A stretch of DNA of 64,000 nucleotides from Diploptera punctata (lineage: Eukaryota; Arthropoda; Insecta; Blattodea; Blaberidae), in contig JASPKZ010003441.1 in the NCBI GenBank assembly GCA_030220185.1, forward strand, positions 806,001 through 870,000, written 5' to 3'. The stretch's first letter is position 1; the number at the start of each line of letters is the position of its first letter. Positions 38,191-48,985 of this stretch are shown one piece after another. The notes beneath the pieces are model-generated. The model made no database searches. It was not told the DNA's origin and worked only from the letters and a program-made list of their open reading frames with translations. A program made the translations under genes and the position numbers.

Positions 38191-38547
38191 TATTTTAATA
38201 TTTATTATAATATATTTACGTATTAATAATACTTACTAGAAAATATTATTTTAACAGAAAATTAATTGCTTCTAATTAAACAAACAAACATTGATGCACG
38301 ATGCTCCTACATTTTAAAATACGCAGCCAACATAATAGAATAAAATATACAGTTTATTATGATATAAATAAAATAAACTAGGTATAAAAATTATTCAAAG
38401 CCAATATTACATGGAATAGTTTAAACAAACGTTTTATCAAGATAATGTTTATACTTAAATTAAGAGTAGGTCAGCTCATTTCAAATAATAAAAAAATAAT
38501 TAAATTAATGTTTTTATTACCTCACCTCATATCCTTTTCCTTTTTTC

Positions 38548-38590
38548 TTCTATACTGCAGTTTCGGAGCTTATCTCCATCCTCAGTAGCC
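38548..38590 (-). ncRNA. Hammerhead ribozyme, PLE family A
   Basis: CTGAGGA (38585-38579), helix II GGAG...CTCC, GAAAC (38564-38560), helix III AC-TGCA-GT, predicted cleavage after A (38553). CTA before the core pairs with TAG after the site. Helix I is only three pairs before mismatches. Confidence 0.7.
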
Positions 38591-38987
38591 TCTGGTCGAC
38601 CGGTGTTATGTCGTTTCTTGGCGGTTTCCTTCTTACTTCTATCGGTGGACCGATGAACCTCTGGATCAGGTCAAAATTTGCGGGAGTTTCAAAATTCATG
38701 AGTTTGTCTTTTTTGTTTTTTTGGATATGGATTTTTTCCCAGACCGTGAGTTCCTTTAGTTTATCTGTTTGTTTGATTAGGCTAGCTTCTGTATCAATTA
38801 AATGTTTTTCAGACCAAGCATGGGCTGCTACTGCTGACTTGTCCACTTCACCCTTTTTTACAATTCTAAGGTGTTCCTTCAATCTAGTTTTTAAATTTCT
38901 TTTTGTTTTTCCTATATAGATTTTGTCGCAATCTTGACATTTGATCTGATATATTCCTGATTTATATTCTTCTCCAACTTTTTTCAT
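38550..38987 (-). CDS. Penelope GIY-YIG endonuclease domain (family A)
   Basis: 145 codons, intact. GIYQIKCQDCDKIYIG gives GIY and YIG with the intervening Cys pair, followed by KTKRNLKTRLKEHLR (catalytic Arg region), AVAAHAWSEKHLID (His), and IWEKIHIQKNKK-like ending (VWEKIHIQKNKK). This domain nicks target DNA for PLE insertion. The last codons, LLRMEISSETAV, coincide with the hammerhead core; the stop (TAG) directly follows the predicted cleavage site. Confidence 0.85.
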   Translation of the reverse strand: MKKVGEEYKSGIYQIKCQDCDKIYIGKTKRNLKTRLKEHLRIVKKGEVDKSAVAAHAWSEKHLIDTEASLIKQTDKLKELTVWEKIHIQKNKKDKLMNFETPANFDLIQRFIGPPIEVRRKPPRNDITPVDQRLLRMEISSETAV

Positions 38988-39700
38988 TTTTGTTGGTTTT
39001 AATTATCTTGTTTAGGCTGTATTCATTCTTTGGGGCCAATCGAATGTTAAACTCATTGAAAATTTTCTGGAACTTGTGGTGTTTTACAGGCTGGTAAGTG
39101 AATTTTTTGAATCTTATGTTCTCTTCTGTTTGTTTTTTAAGTGTGCTTTCATTAATTAGTTTTTGCCTTTTAAACTTATTTATTTTCTTGTGTACCATGT
39201 TCTCTTCATAACCATTTTCTATTGCTACTTTAATTATTATTCTTTTTCTTTTTCATATTTTTCACGGTTCAGGGGTACATTCACCAATCTGTGTGTTAGG
39301 CTATTGAATACAGCTTCTTTGTGGGCGAAATGGTTGAATCCTGATGCCTTAATGTAGTTATCTTTATGTGTGTTCTTTCTGTGTATTCCAAATTCTATTT
39401 TGTTTTTTTCGTTTCTAGTTAGGGTTAGATCCAAAAATGAAATTTAATTATTAAATTAAACCTCATAGTGTTCTTTCCCTGTGAAAGTTAAATAAATAAA
39501 AAAAATATTTAATTCAGGGAGTCTGTTGGCTGCACTGTCACTGTAGACGAATTTGCTTTTCGACATAGCGACTGAAGCGCCTCCAAGCGTTGGCAGAAAA
39601 AACTAGGCCTGGCATCACTCTCTTCCATTTGCGTTGGCCTGGGGTGCATGGGGAGCAATTTTTGCGCTGGCGCGTTGCGTCGTAGATAAAACCACAGCAT

Positions 39701-40570
39701 TGATTTGATACGTAAAATAAATTACCTCTTCATTTCTGTTATTCTATGAAAAATTCAAAATGTCGGACGGTTACCACGTAAAATCATATTTCCACTAGTT
39801 CATTTCGTGTTAATTATACATATTTAGGCGGCGGTTACATCTCTCAGGAAAATTTATTAATTAACACTTTACAATACTTTAAATTACATCAAAATTGGCA
39901 TAAGTCGCGTAAGTAAAAATCTTGTCTTGTATAACCCCACCAAAATGGGATTAAGAAGAATTTAACTTTTATATTTAGGTAATGTTGTGTTTGGAATGTT
40001 GTATATTAAATTTAGAGTTATTTTTTTACTTTTACTATTTGTTATGCCAAATATCGTGATGTTATAAAAAATAAAGTCTGCAGCAGCTAATATGTGTTTT
40101 CGTTTACATGGACGTTCACAATATCAATGAAGTTTAATTATTTTATATTGTACTTTCATAAACCTGTTAAACTATATAAATAACACTGGTCAACAAAGGT
40201 TTAGTTAAAACACTTTCAGCTGAACCATGTGCCAACAGGATATTATTTTCAAATTATTTACCATCATTTACAATAAATTTACATTTTTCTAACAATTATT
40301 TGAATATATTTATGCAAGCATGTGGTGTCTGCCAGAGACTTATAAAAATTTCTCACTGTATTTAATGGAAACTTTATCCTTTTCCTGTGTATTAACCATT
40401 GTGATATAAAATGCTGGGAATGATTGGGAGCATTTTGTGTTTATATTTCATGTCAACTTATAACCTGATGCCTGTAAATACACAAATGACAACATTAAAT
40501 TAACTTTTCCTTACAAAACAGTGGTCATGTGTAGTACAGTAAAATTTGCTCAAAGCGGACTCGCATGGGA
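39701..40570. other. Non-coding, unassigned
   Basis: Starts with TGATTTGATACGTAAAATAA, which recurs at 40960 and inverted at 41172, so a small related repeat borders the giant foldback. Otherwise AT-rich with nothing recognised. Confidence 0.45.
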
Positions 40571-40576
40571 CCAATT

Positions 40577-41775
40577 TTTGGCTGTGCTTTCCTTCAGGTC
40601 CGAAAAATTTTTCAATTTTATATCTTATTCCACTGATGCACTAAACAATCTTAAACACTTTCAAAACATTTTGCAACACTTTTTAACACATTTTAAACAT
40701 CTTCCAATGTTGCAACGAGTTTTTTTTCATATTTATATATTTGCGTAAAACACGGTCGTGCTACATTGCTTATTTCCTACTCTTTGTTATTTTCCCTCCA
40801 CTTCCTATGTTGTTCCAGCGTTGCCACCATCAACAACCCGAACTTGCTTTTAAATGTGATTCCACGTTCCCTGGATTTCACCTACGTTAGAGTAATTGAT
40901 TTGTGTTACAGTAATTGATTTAGGTTTGGTTAGCTTTTAGGTTCCTTGCTTTTTAAAAGTGATTTGATACGTAAAATAAATTATACATTTGGATATGCTT
41001 TCCTTTAGGTCGGTAGAAAATTTTTCTAAGTTCTATAGAATCGCAGTACGCATGCGCTAGTGCTCCAATTATCCCAGGTAGATAAATGCAACCTCCAGCA
41101 GTTGGCGGTATATATATGTGAAATCAGTATGACCAACATTGACACAAAATTCCCAGAACTTGTCTAAAAATGTATAATTTATTTTACGTATCAAATCACT
41201 TTTAAAAAGCAAGGAACCTAAAAGCTAACCAAACCTAAATCAATTACTGTAACACAAATCAATTACTCTAACGTAGGTGAAATCCAGGGAACGTGGAATC
41301 ACATTTAAAAAGCAAGTTCGGGTTGTTGATGGTGGCAACGCTGGAACAACATAGGTAGTGGAGGGAAAATAACAAAGAGAAGGAAGTAAGCAATGTAGCA
41401 CGACCGTGTTTTACGCAAATATATAAATATGAAAAAAAACTCGTTGCAACATTGGAAGATGTTTAAAATGTGTTAAAAAGTGTTGCAAAATGTTTTGAAA
41501 GTGTTTAAGAGTGTTTAGTTTATCAGTGGAATAAGATATAAAATTGAAAAATTTTTCGGACCTAAAGGAAAGCACAGCCATACATTTTTAGACAAGTTCT
41601 GGGATTATTGTGTCAATGTTGGTCATACTGACTTCTCATACAGATACCGCCAACTGCTGGAGGTTGCATTTATCTACCTGGGATATTAGGAGCACTAGCG
41701 CATGCGCACTGCGATTCTATAGAACTTAGAAAAATTTTCTACCGACCTAAAGGAAAGCATATCCCAATTTTTTTT
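40577..41775. mobile_element. Interleaved foldback element 'C'
   Basis: Four blocks: L (40577-40985), M (40990-41171), L inverted (41172-41582), M inverted (41583-41775). Both L and M begin with GCTTTCCTTYAGGTC. L alone and M alone each form an inverted pair, so arms overlap as L-M-L'-M'. No coding capacity. M carries CAGCAGTTGGCGGTAT and TGACCAACATTGACAC, resembling a segment of foldback B. Confidence 0.8.
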
Positions 41776-41829
41776 TCCACATTGGACAAAATTCCGCATT
41801 ATAAAAATACTAAAACTTATTAATAATCT

Positions 41830-42820
41830 TAGATTATAGAGTACTGTGTATGTCTTTTTTATGTACATTGGAATAATTGTAATTCTGCTGCCGTTGAAAA
41901 GTTAAGTATAGTATGTATGAGCGACTTTGACGGTAACATGCAAAAAAATACAGTCCCATTTCATCAGTGTTAAAAATGTCTCTTAAGTGCGTATCCTGAA
42001 ATTCAAGTATGCATTTTTTTTTTTGCTCACTAACTACACTTGCGTCCACATTCTTTGATTCCCTGCAAATTTCATTCCACACTACATTGTTTCGTCTTTT
42101 AAAACTGTCCAGCCAACCTGAAGATTCATTGAAATCGTTATTCCCTTAGGGATTTAACAAGAACTAGAGCTTGACTTTGGAGCATCATCGGTCCGGAAGT
42201 GTATCTTCAATCACTTTCACTTTTTCCCTTAATGAGAATGATACATACATTCAGCCATCATTATTCTGTAAATTCTTTACTGGAACTGATGGTGTTATAT
42301 AGGTTGTATAACGGATTTATGTCTGCAATCTATACAGTAAAAGCTCCTTATTCGCATGGGATATGTTCCGCAAATATGCCGCAAATACAGAAACCGTAAA
42401 TATGAAATGGTAATTTGTATGGGTATATAGGGGATACGTTCCAAGGTTACAGAATAAAGTAAAAATTATCAAAATAAAATAATTTGAGAGATATTGAACA
42501 ATTTTGATTAATTATTACAGTCAGGTTTAGGCAAGGACTTAAACAACTTGGTAATTTTTTTCTGTTTTGCCGCTTTTAAAAGGTCTTTGAATTAAGATTG
42601 ACATTCAGCTGTGAGTTCTGCGATATAATTCCTTATTTTATCTTCTTGGATTTCTTGATTCATTAACATTGAAACAGCGTGATATAGACACAAACGACTC
42701 GCCAATGTGTATAAACGGTCAAGCATTTTTATTTTTACTTTAACCGGCAACACTAATTTTTTTTCTCTCTTTGGTACTAATTATTTTTCTTTCCTTTTAC
42801 TCGACATTATAATCTGGGAA
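41830..42820 (-). pseudogene. Tigger/pogo-like transposase remnants
   Basis: Minus translation reads GWLDSFKRRNNVVWNEICRES (CENP-B-type DNA-binding end), then IFNTDEMGLYFFACY, a degraded version of the NADETGLF catalytic segment of Tigger elements. A further piece (42460-42815) starts MSSKRKEK and reads LPVKVKIKMLDRL, like a Tigger N-terminus. CAGTAAAAGCTCCTTATTCG at 42338 resembles a Tigger terminal repeat. The order is scrambled and stops are present. Family assignment is from motif memory. Confidence 0.6.
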
Positions 42821-44040
42821 CAAAGCACAAGGGACACGTGTTATTCAAACAAAATTATTGCAATGAACAAGTTGAAACAATAATATTCTTACTAATAAAC
42901 ACTGTATTAGCTGTTCAGTGTATACGAGGTGTACAACTTTACATGGGAATCGTTATACATGCCTCCAGCCTTGTTTAAGGATTCTATAACTAGACAAAAT
43001 GTCGGACATCAAGGTCAACTGATTGTTTTCTTATGATATTTATGAAAGTTTCCTTAAATTTAACCCAAAATGCAACACTTTAACGACTGTTTGATGGATG
43101 CACAGGGCATAAATAATATTAATAAAGCTCTGGGTACGAAAATAAAGGCATCATAAAATGCCTTTCGTTACACTCATTCTCGATTAGGCCTAAAAATATT
43201 TTAAAATTGAACATTGAATCACAAAAGGATATGTTCTACAATAATTGCTGTAGACAAGATTTAACCTGAATGTAATTTAAATGCTTCATAATATTATTTT
43301 AAGAAAACTTTCTTGTATCTTTAATACATAACACACACACCGATATAAAAATGTATTTAAGTATAGAGGTACTATTATTGCAAGAAGCTGCAAGTTAACA
43401 TGGGACATTCCATACGAAATCGGCAAAAAAATTGTGAAAATTGAACTCACATCTTTAAAAGTTTACAATTTTTTTTTACAGTGAAACTTTATGATATACT
43501 GAATATCTGAACCGAATTTCAAGTCTTCGCTTGGTGTAATTAAAGAGTAATAGAGCTGTCAATTTATCGTATTGTTTTAAATAGTCTCTTTTATAAAATA
43601 CATTTCTCGAAGTATGGCTATTCCCTCAACTTGAAAAGATAGTCACATTATAGATGATTTTATGCTCTATCGCTTGAAAATTAGTATGTTAATATTTACG
43701 TTTTTCTGAAGGGCGTAAATGCAATTAATATGCAATTGACCTTCCTCACCAAAAATTTTATAAAATCAAAAAATGCCACATTATTACCTGAACACCAGTT
43801 AATTTTTTGTAATTAGTATTAAAGTGGAGTCTTGAAAGGAAACTACCAAAAATAATTATTTTTCCTAAAATCTCCTATGTGTAGACTGCCCGCAATACCT
43901 TTCGCGTGAGTGGAGATCGCTCGCTCGTACAAACAATGACGGAGCTACTTGGTAATAGTCCTTTGCGCACTTACAAATATTTTTATTGTTATTATCATCA
44001 TTACATTATTTTTATTATCATTATTACAATTATTACATTA
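42821..44040. other. Non-coding, nothing recognised
   Basis: AT-rich. The last part (43990-44050) is a low-complexity ATT/ATC tract leading into the SINE. Confidence 0.4.
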
Positions 44041-44049
44041 TCATCATCA

Positions 44050-44230
44050 TCGTGGACAAGTGGTTACTCTGCACGCCTCCGATTCCGAGGTTCGCGGGTT
44101 CAAACTCGATAGGAATCAATGGCATTTTAAAGGCGTAACAATTCTGAATGTAGCTTTCTCCAGAAGGAAGGAAATCCGTGAGTCCCGTGTCGTAAATTTA
44201 TGGTACGTAGGAGAACCTCGCGCTTGAAAT
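44050..44230 (+). mobile_element. tRNA-derived SINE head
   Basis: GTGGACAAGTGGTTACTCTG (A box) and GGTTCGCGGGTTCAAAC (B box) in normal spacing, with TCCAGAAGGAAGGAAATCCG downstream. 3' limit uncertain. Confidence 0.65.
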
Positions 44231-45309
44231 AAATTGCTACATAATAAACGTCATTAAATATAACAATCTTTATTGATATATTCAGTAGGCGGTTAATTTT
44301 GTGCTGATTTTGGCTAATGTATAGTTTAATTTAAATTACTAAGCACCTACGAATTCAAGCTGGTAGGCCTATTAAAAATATTTTCTAGAGAGTAGTTTTG
44401 TAATGTGTTGTAATATTTTGTACTTGTACCCTACACCAATGTCTGATGTTGAATATTGTAAGTAATGTTAAGCTATCGATAATAATTTATAACAATTTTC
44501 ATGCTGTTACAAGTAATATTTAAGAGGTATAAATATATTTTATTGGCTTGGTATCACTTACTGATCTTGCATCCCCTACTCATGACATATCTAAGATGAT
44601 ATTAAAATGCACGATAATATTAGCTTTTATTATAAGCTAAATTATTGTTATAGTATTTAATTTAATGTCTAAACTTCCCATTATTCTCCTTTTATAACAC
44701 AAAATGTATACCTCTACGATTATTCTCTCATTCCAGAAACATTTAAGAAATTGTAAAATTATATATTAACACATAATATTGTTAATAACTATTGTATACT
44801 AATATATGCATAATTAAAATTATATTTAACTTCTAACTCACCATTCAGTCTTTGTAGATCTGCAAACTTGTGAGTTAAAAACAATAAGATATTATTTTTA
44901 ATTTGACTGTGACACTTAAAATGACGAGATGCACTAAAAACATACTGATGTAAATCAACTGTCTAGTATGTAATCTGAACTTGAGAATTGTTGATGTAAA
45001 ACAGATGTTTAAGGAAGACTTGCTGACATTGCATTATTATCGTTTGGTAGGAAGTGGTATGTACGAGTATTAAAACATTCGGTTTTATTTGGAAGTGATA
45101 TCTTAAAACAATACTATTTCGTCAAAGTTTTCAGGGTACAATACAATACACTGAATAAAAAGTTATTTTAAGACTGAAATTAGTAATTATAACATAATAA
45201 AAATTTATACCAGTTTATTCAATTAATGATGAAAGAGTTTTTATTATATAATATTACATTTAAACTGTAATAAAAAATTTGTAACAAAATAAATAATTTG
45301 TTTTAAAAA
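44231..45309. other. AT-rich non-coding stretch
   Basis: Nothing recognised. Confidence 0.35.
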
Positions 45310-45727
45310 AGGGCAGAAGATTACGAGTATTTGAGAATAAAGTTTTTAGGAAAATTTTTGGATCAAAAAGAGATGAACAGACAGGTGAATGGAGAAAACT
45401 ACATAATAGTGAGCTACATGATCTGTATAGGAAGCCAGATATAATAAAAACAGTTAAGTCTCGTAGGCTGCGATGGGCAGGAAATGTGGCACGTATGGAG
45501 GATGAAAGAGGTGCTTGGAAATTTCTGGTAGGAAAACCGGAGGGAAAACGCCCAGTTGGAAGACTAAGAATGAGGTGGGAGAATAACATTATACATGATT
45601 TGAGGGAAGTAGATTATACAGGGGATAATTGGAAAACGTTAGCTCGGGATGGGATGTATGGAGAGCTTATGTCCGCGCTGCCATGAACCTACAGGTTCCA
45701 CAGAGCCAGTGAGTGAGTTAGTTATAA
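45310..45727 (+). mobile_element. RTE LINE, 3' fragment
   Basis: Follows the full-length RTE from the RLRVFENKV segment to the 3' end (GAGCCAGTGAGTGAGTTAG). About 85-90% similar by eye; the frame is broken near 45655. Tail degraded. Confidence 0.85.
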
Positions 45728-46654
45728 ATAATTTGTTTAATAATTCACAGTAAACGTAAGTAACAGAGCTCTTTACTTCTCACTTCAGCAATAAAATTTG
45801 ATAAATAAATATCTACTGCGTAAGAATTAAAATATCGCCACTTTTATAAATTTACGGTACTGTTCCATTAAGCAGAACATATAATAATCTATTCGATTTA
45901 ATGGCAGTTGAAAAAGTCACTGATGAAGCTCTTTCAATAAAGTACGCGCGCGACCTTGGTCGTGAAATGAATCTGCTGCGCCGTGGACCCGCGAGTTTTT
46001 TTTTTACGAAAATAGAATAAAAAACATTTATATTGTCTGAACTATTCAACTCTCCAAAAAGGTAATTGCTGGAAATTAATCCTTATTACGTGAGTAGTAT
46101 CCTGTATTTTTTTTCCGTTTTCATGTTTTGATATGTACTGCAGTAAACCGCCATAAAACAGAAAATTGACACCGAAAATAAAAATATCCTAATTATAAAA
46201 ATAACACCCTTAAACTACATGATATCACCTATATAAATATGTTTGAAACAAATTTTTGCTGTTTACTGTTTCAGAAATATTAGTTAGTAAACGTTTTAGT
46301 TTATCATATTTACGATAATTTTAGATCATCATAACTACGAACCTATAAATGATAAAAATTAAATTTCTGTATTAATACGTTTATAAATGTATTCACTATT
46401 TTTAGGGATACATAAAATTAAAAAAAATAAATTGCAAGATTTTTTGCTGTCCGATTTGATATGGATTGTCCCGACGTCATTATGATGACTAATATGTGAC
46501 GTATTGAGTATAACTGCTGTTTTGTTATATAGCTCCGGCACAACGTTTATTAGAAAGGAAAGTATACGTGATCTACATAAGGCTTTTATATTGTATAATT
46601 AAACAACTGATGAAAGCCTGTATTAGAGATTTTTATAAGTAAGACCGTTAATAT
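45728..46654. other. AT-rich non-coding stretch
   Basis: Nothing recognised. Confidence 0.35.
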
Positions 46655-46664
46655 TTAATTTTAG

Positions 46665-47520
46665 GAAGTGATATTTTGAGGTTATTTTAATTATATTATT
46701 TTTAGCCTGTTCAACCTACCTCATTATTAATGTTGATTTGTTCTTGAACATGTTTCAAAATAATTCTGTTTTATCGTCAGCTTGTCCAGACTGGTTTTAT
46801 TTATGTTGCACAACCTGGATGTCGATGTCAGCTCCATCCTGTGGTTGGCCAAAGAACCTCCAAACAAGGTCACACTCCATCGGTATATCAAAATTCATAA
46901 CTCTGTTTTTGTTCTTCTGAATATAAATTTTTTCCCAAATAGTCAGCTCTTTTGTATTTTCTAACTGTTTTAATAATTTAGTGTCTGAATTTATATTATG
47001 TTTTTCAGACCAAACATGAGCAGCAACTGCAGATATTTCTATTTCCCCATTTTTAATATTTCTTATGTGTTCTTTGGTTCTAATTTTTAGGGTTCTTTTT
47101 GTTTTTCCTATATATATCTTTTCACAACCCATGCATTCAATTTGATATATTCCTGACTTTTAATTTTTATCAGTTTTTTTCATTTTTGTTGGTTTTTATT
47201 AGTTTATTTAAACTGTAGTTATTTTTTGGTGCTAATTTAATATTAAACTTCTCAAATATCTTTTGGAATTTATTATGTACCCAAGGGTGATATGTGAATT
47301 TCCTATATTTTTTCATAGGTGGTTCTTCTTTTTGTAGAGTACTTCTGTTTATCATTTTTTTGTTTTTTATACTTTTCTATTCTTTTATGTACCATTTTTT
47401 CATCAAACCCATTTTCTCTTTCTTCTTTGATTATGTTTTTTTTTCTCATGTGTTTTTCTATTTTTTTTCATGTTTTTCTCATTAATATTGAGGTAAGATG
47501 ATCAGACTAAAAATAATATT
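46665..47520 (-). mobile_element. Penelope-like element 3' part (family B)
   Basis: Encodes TYHPWVHNKFQKIFEKFNI (RT/linker) and a GIY-YIG-related frame (46797-47132) with CEKIYIGKTKRTLKIRTKEHI, AVAAHVWSEKHN and IWEKIYIQKNKNRVMNFDI. Outer ends ATTATTTTTAGCCTGTTCAA and TGATCAGACTAAAAATAAT are inverted copies of each other. A hammerhead-like core lies at 46752-46780. Frames between domains are broken. Confidence 0.83.
46752..46780 (-). ncRNA. Hammerhead-like core, PLE family B copy 3
   Basis: CTGACGA (46780-46774), helix II AAAAC...ATTTT-type pairing, GAAAC (46756-46752), then AT-GT. Helix I weak. Confidence 0.5.
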
Positions 47521-47559
47521 ATTAAAATATTTATCTACATTCGCGATGATTTGTTCAAA

Positions 47560-48300
47560 ATTCTTGAGAACCACAGTGTGCATGCACAAATGCTTCATGT
47601 AACTTCAACAAGATGTTAATGAAATCAGTGTTATCAACATTTACAAATAATTTCAAGAAATTAACTTCATTTTATTAGGTTCAGATGGGACAAGTTGGGC
47701 ATACATCAGTTTAGTGTACACATCATTAAGTAACTTACTTACTCACTGGTACTATCGAACCCGTAGGTTCATGGCTGCATGGACATAAGCTCTCCATACA
47801 TCCCTATCCTGAGCTAATGCTTTCCAATCATTCCCTGTATAATCTTTCCCTCAATCATAGTTAATGTTATTCTCCCACCTCATTCTTGGTCTACCAACTG
47901 GGCGTATTCCTTCTGGCTTTCCTACAAGAAGCTTCCATGCAAGTCTTTCATTCCCCGTACGTGCAACATGTCCTGCCCATCGCAGTCTACGAGACTTAAC
48001 TGTTGTTATTATATCTGGCTTCCCATAAAGACCATGTAGTTCATTGTTATGTAGTCTTCTCCATTCACCTGTCTGTTCATCTCTCTTTGGTCCAAAATTT
48101 TTCCTAAGTACTTTATTCTCAAATACTTCTTCATTAAGTAATATTCATGTAATTTATTTTTTGTTAGGTTAGGAATGGGGAAATTAGTGTACTTCCATTT
48201 CTAATAAACATTTGGGAAATTATTGCGAAGGTTGGTCATACTAATTTCACAAATATGTGGTTTTATCTGGCAACAATTCCATAAATGTTTGCTGTTTTTT
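47560..48300 (+). mobile_element. Diverged copy of a foldback B arm, split by RTE
   Basis: 47670-47735 and 48135-48300 align with 26000-26215 (AATTTATTTTTTGTTAGGTT, GTTGGTCATACTAATTTCAC, TCTGGCAACAATTCCATAAA). The RTE fragment at 47735-48127 interrupts it. Confidence 0.6.
47735..48127 (-). mobile_element. RTE LINE, 3' fragment
   Basis: From TTACTTACTCACTGGTAC to CTCAAATACT, the RTE 3' end in minus orientation. Flanked by TCATTAAGTAA on both sides (about 47725 and 48132), a convincing target duplication. Confidence 0.85.
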
Positions 48301-48449
48301 TTATACAAGTGGAATAGTAAAGATAAAAGTAATAACTGGTATTTTGTAGGCTGAATAAAAACTTCCGGATAAGCTTATTGGTGTGAATTCTCTATTGAAA
48401 TTTTTTTTTTTAATTCAGGGTTGTTTCTGCTATTTACACAGGTATCCTC

Positions 48450-48775
48450 AACCAAAATATATAATTTTATGTATTAGAATTGATACTCCAGCCTTTGCTC
48501 TTTTGACCCTCTTCCCTTTATCAAATCCTCTCCAAAAATGAATATATCTACCTAATGTCTCTTCTCCATGTCCTCTTTTATTCATTTCTGACAAAACTAC
48601 AATGTCCATGTTATATTTTTCAAGTTCTCTTGGAATTTCGTCAGTTTTATTTGTCAATCTCTGTACATTCCAACATTCTATATAAAAAAAAGTAAAGTGA
48701 TCCCACAACAAGCCCGGAGGCCCTTGGGGTAGTAGGAGGTTAAGGCTCCCACTTTTTCTAGACAATTGGCACTTT
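48450..48775 (-). mobile_element. LINE 5' end with endonuclease start
   Basis: Translates to CWNVQRLTNKTDEIPRELE, MDIVVLSEMNKRGHGEE and AGVSILIHK: first strand with Asn, catalytic Glu and the next strand of an APE-type endonuclease. The remainder is lost at about 48450. It differs from RTE and from the LINE at 9252. Confidence 0.75.
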
Positions 48776-48789
48776 ATGTCAGCCGGATT

Positions 48790-48985
48790 GTGATGGCCGC
48801 CATTACCCCCAGAACAAGCGTCAGGTACTCATTTCTATTAGAGGCTGAGTCGACCCCAGGGCCATAGTGCCGCCAGAGGGTTTGGGTCAGTTTAAAAATC
48901 CTGACCCCAACGGGACTTGAACCCTCGACCGTCCGGCTTGTAGCTCAGTGCCTTAACCACTATGCTGCGGCGTGCCCCGCATTGT
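48790..48985 (-). mobile_element. tRNA-derived SINE
   Basis: Head GCCGCAGCATAGTGGTTAAG, B box GGGTTCAAGTCCCG, body with GGGTCAGGATTTTTAAACTG. Related in head sequence to SINE family 1, but the body differs. Confidence 0.7.

Larger units (their letters stand above)
38497..39489 (-). mobile_element. Penelope-like element, 5'-truncated (family A)
   Basis: Inserted in X2 (X1 has the empty site at about 28605). From right to left it encodes RT C-terminus (IEFGIHRKNTHKDNYIK, SLTHRLVNVPLNREK), linker (TYQPVKHHKFQKIFNEFNI), GIY-YIG nuclease and a hammerhead. Small frameshifts separate the three frames. The right end AAACCTCATAGTGTTC recurs at other PLE ends. Confidence 0.85.
33374..39646 (+). mobile_element. 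hAT-like element X, copy 2 with three nested insertions
   Basis: 8-bp duplication CATGGGGA at 33366-33373 and 39647-39654. Same termini as X1 (CAGAGATAACCCAC ... CTGGGGTG). Comparison with X1 delimits three insertions: the SINE-like unit at 33827-34241, an RTE at about 35797-38187 (minus) and a PLE at about 38497-39489 (minus). Without these it is about the length of X1 and nearly identical. Confidence 0.8.
25104..39700. mobile_element. Giant foldback element 'B' with nested insertions
   Basis: The left arm 25104-26301 (starts ATGCTGTGGTTTATCTACG) is the reverse complement of the right arm, now split into 28921-29714, 32998-33373 and 39655-39700 (ends CGTAGATAAAACCACAGCAT). Without insertions this is about a 2.6-kb element: two arms of about 1.2 kb around a loop of about 170 bases. 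Insertions are X1 in the loop, X2 in the right arm and a full-length RTE in the right arm. No coding frames in the arms. A clear target duplication at the outer ends was not found. A diverged single copy lies at 47560-48300. Confidence 0.82.

Noticed and set aside
43980..44050. Possible CRISPR-like or regulatory repeat from ATT/ATC tracts
   Set aside because: Simple low-complexity tract preceding a SINE; no repeat-spacer structure.
47294..47501. Phe-rich plus frames resembling membrane proteins
   Set aside because: They are the reverse strand of lysine-rich PLE coding sequence (AAA codons read as TTT).
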